Shown: in pieces, positions 50,789-50,832 of the stretch
Position numbering within the stretch: position 1 is the first letter of the stretch
Layout of the letters: each line of letters starts with the position of its first letter
DNA from: Eubacteriales bacterium
Lineage (GTDB): Bacteria > Bacillota > Clostridia > Oscillospirales > Oscillospiraceae
Direction: 5' to 3'
Assembly: GCA_030539285.1 (NCBI GenBank)
Contig: JAUNSH010000016.1
Span: forward strand, 1 to 50,832
DNA length: 50,832 bases
Notes under the pieces: model-generated
The model's database searches: none
The model's input: the letters and a program-made list of their open reading frames with translations, nothing else
Told to the model about the DNA's origin: nothing
Made by a program: the position numbers and the translations under genes

Positions 50789-50832
50789 ATGCAAGCTGTC
50801 CGCGAGAGTGGCGGTGAAGAGCAAAAGATGAA

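Noticed and set aside
50790-50832. A T-box or other leader RNA at the right edge
   Set aside because: Only 43 bases are visible and no conserved T-box element can be identified.

Overview
The window looks like chromosome from a spore-forming, strictly anaerobic, moderately GC-rich Firmicute, most likely a gut Clostridia of the Oscillospirales type. This rests on the gene set: dipicolinate synthase dpaA/dpaB, anaerobic ribonucleotide reductase without a visible aerobic enzyme, a SAM-I (S-box) riboswitch before metK, LPxTG pili with class C sortase, clostridial DUF4364, long-form HPF, and SD-led genes with many 4-nt ATGA overlaps. The taxon is inference; no rRNA is present.

Layout. 1-7,170: the tail of an unknown gene, then a leftward hemicellulose operon (GH51 arabinofuranosidase, GH5, GH3, CocE-type hydrolase) that appears to be decaying. 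The GH51 gene has lost about 60 internal codons and its frame, and the divergent AraC regulator has lost its DNA-binding domain at a palindromic repeat. 7,200-10,565: a BlaI/BlaR1-like pair with two operator dyads over its promoter and an extracellular region of repeated units instead of a penicillin-binding domain. 10,590-23,230: the main accessory system, a leftward sortase-dependent pilus operon. In transcription order it holds a promoter and leader with mutually exclusive terminator/antiterminator pairings, a cytoplasmic coiled-coil protein, a dedicated signal peptidase I, a giant adhesin of about 2,400 codons (13 His/Cys repeats at the N-terminus, Cna-B repeats and LPETG at the C-terminus) interrupted by one in-frame TAG, the major pilin, a class C sortase, a minor LPQTG pilin, and a second sortase. 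23,300-25,000: a scrapyard of mobile-element debris next to the 3' end of guaA (recombinase tail, truncated DUF362 gene, small HTH protein, frameshifted conserved gene) that also contains three perfectly abutting hairpins.

25,000-50,832: mostly housekeeping. It holds a GMP synthase lacking its glutaminase domain; a PfkB kinase and a pyridoxine-kinase-like gene; a membrane-anchored polysaccharide deacetylase; tRNA-Arg(CCT) with an unusual U19/A56 elbow; YgjV; a thiol-redox operon (trxA-trxB-ccdA-tlpA); a Cys-rich protein of unknown role; aldose 1-epimerase; nrdD under two NrdR-type boxes; an xpaC-telA-ydcF operon; MgtC-like protein; malQ with a LacI/CcpA-type operator; a YitT-like protein; S-box plus metK; a MITE-like intergenic block; glutamine-dependent nadE; dpaA-dpaB; a DUF4364 regulator-like gene; hpf; and a promoter running off the right edge.

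The most interesting part is the pilus/adhesin operon: its attenuator-like leader, the His/Cys repeat array, the interrupted giant frame and the neighbouring BlaR1-like sensor. The triple hairpin, the tRNA elbow covariation and the broken hemicellulose locus are independent observations. Promoters, terminators and repeats were found by eye.
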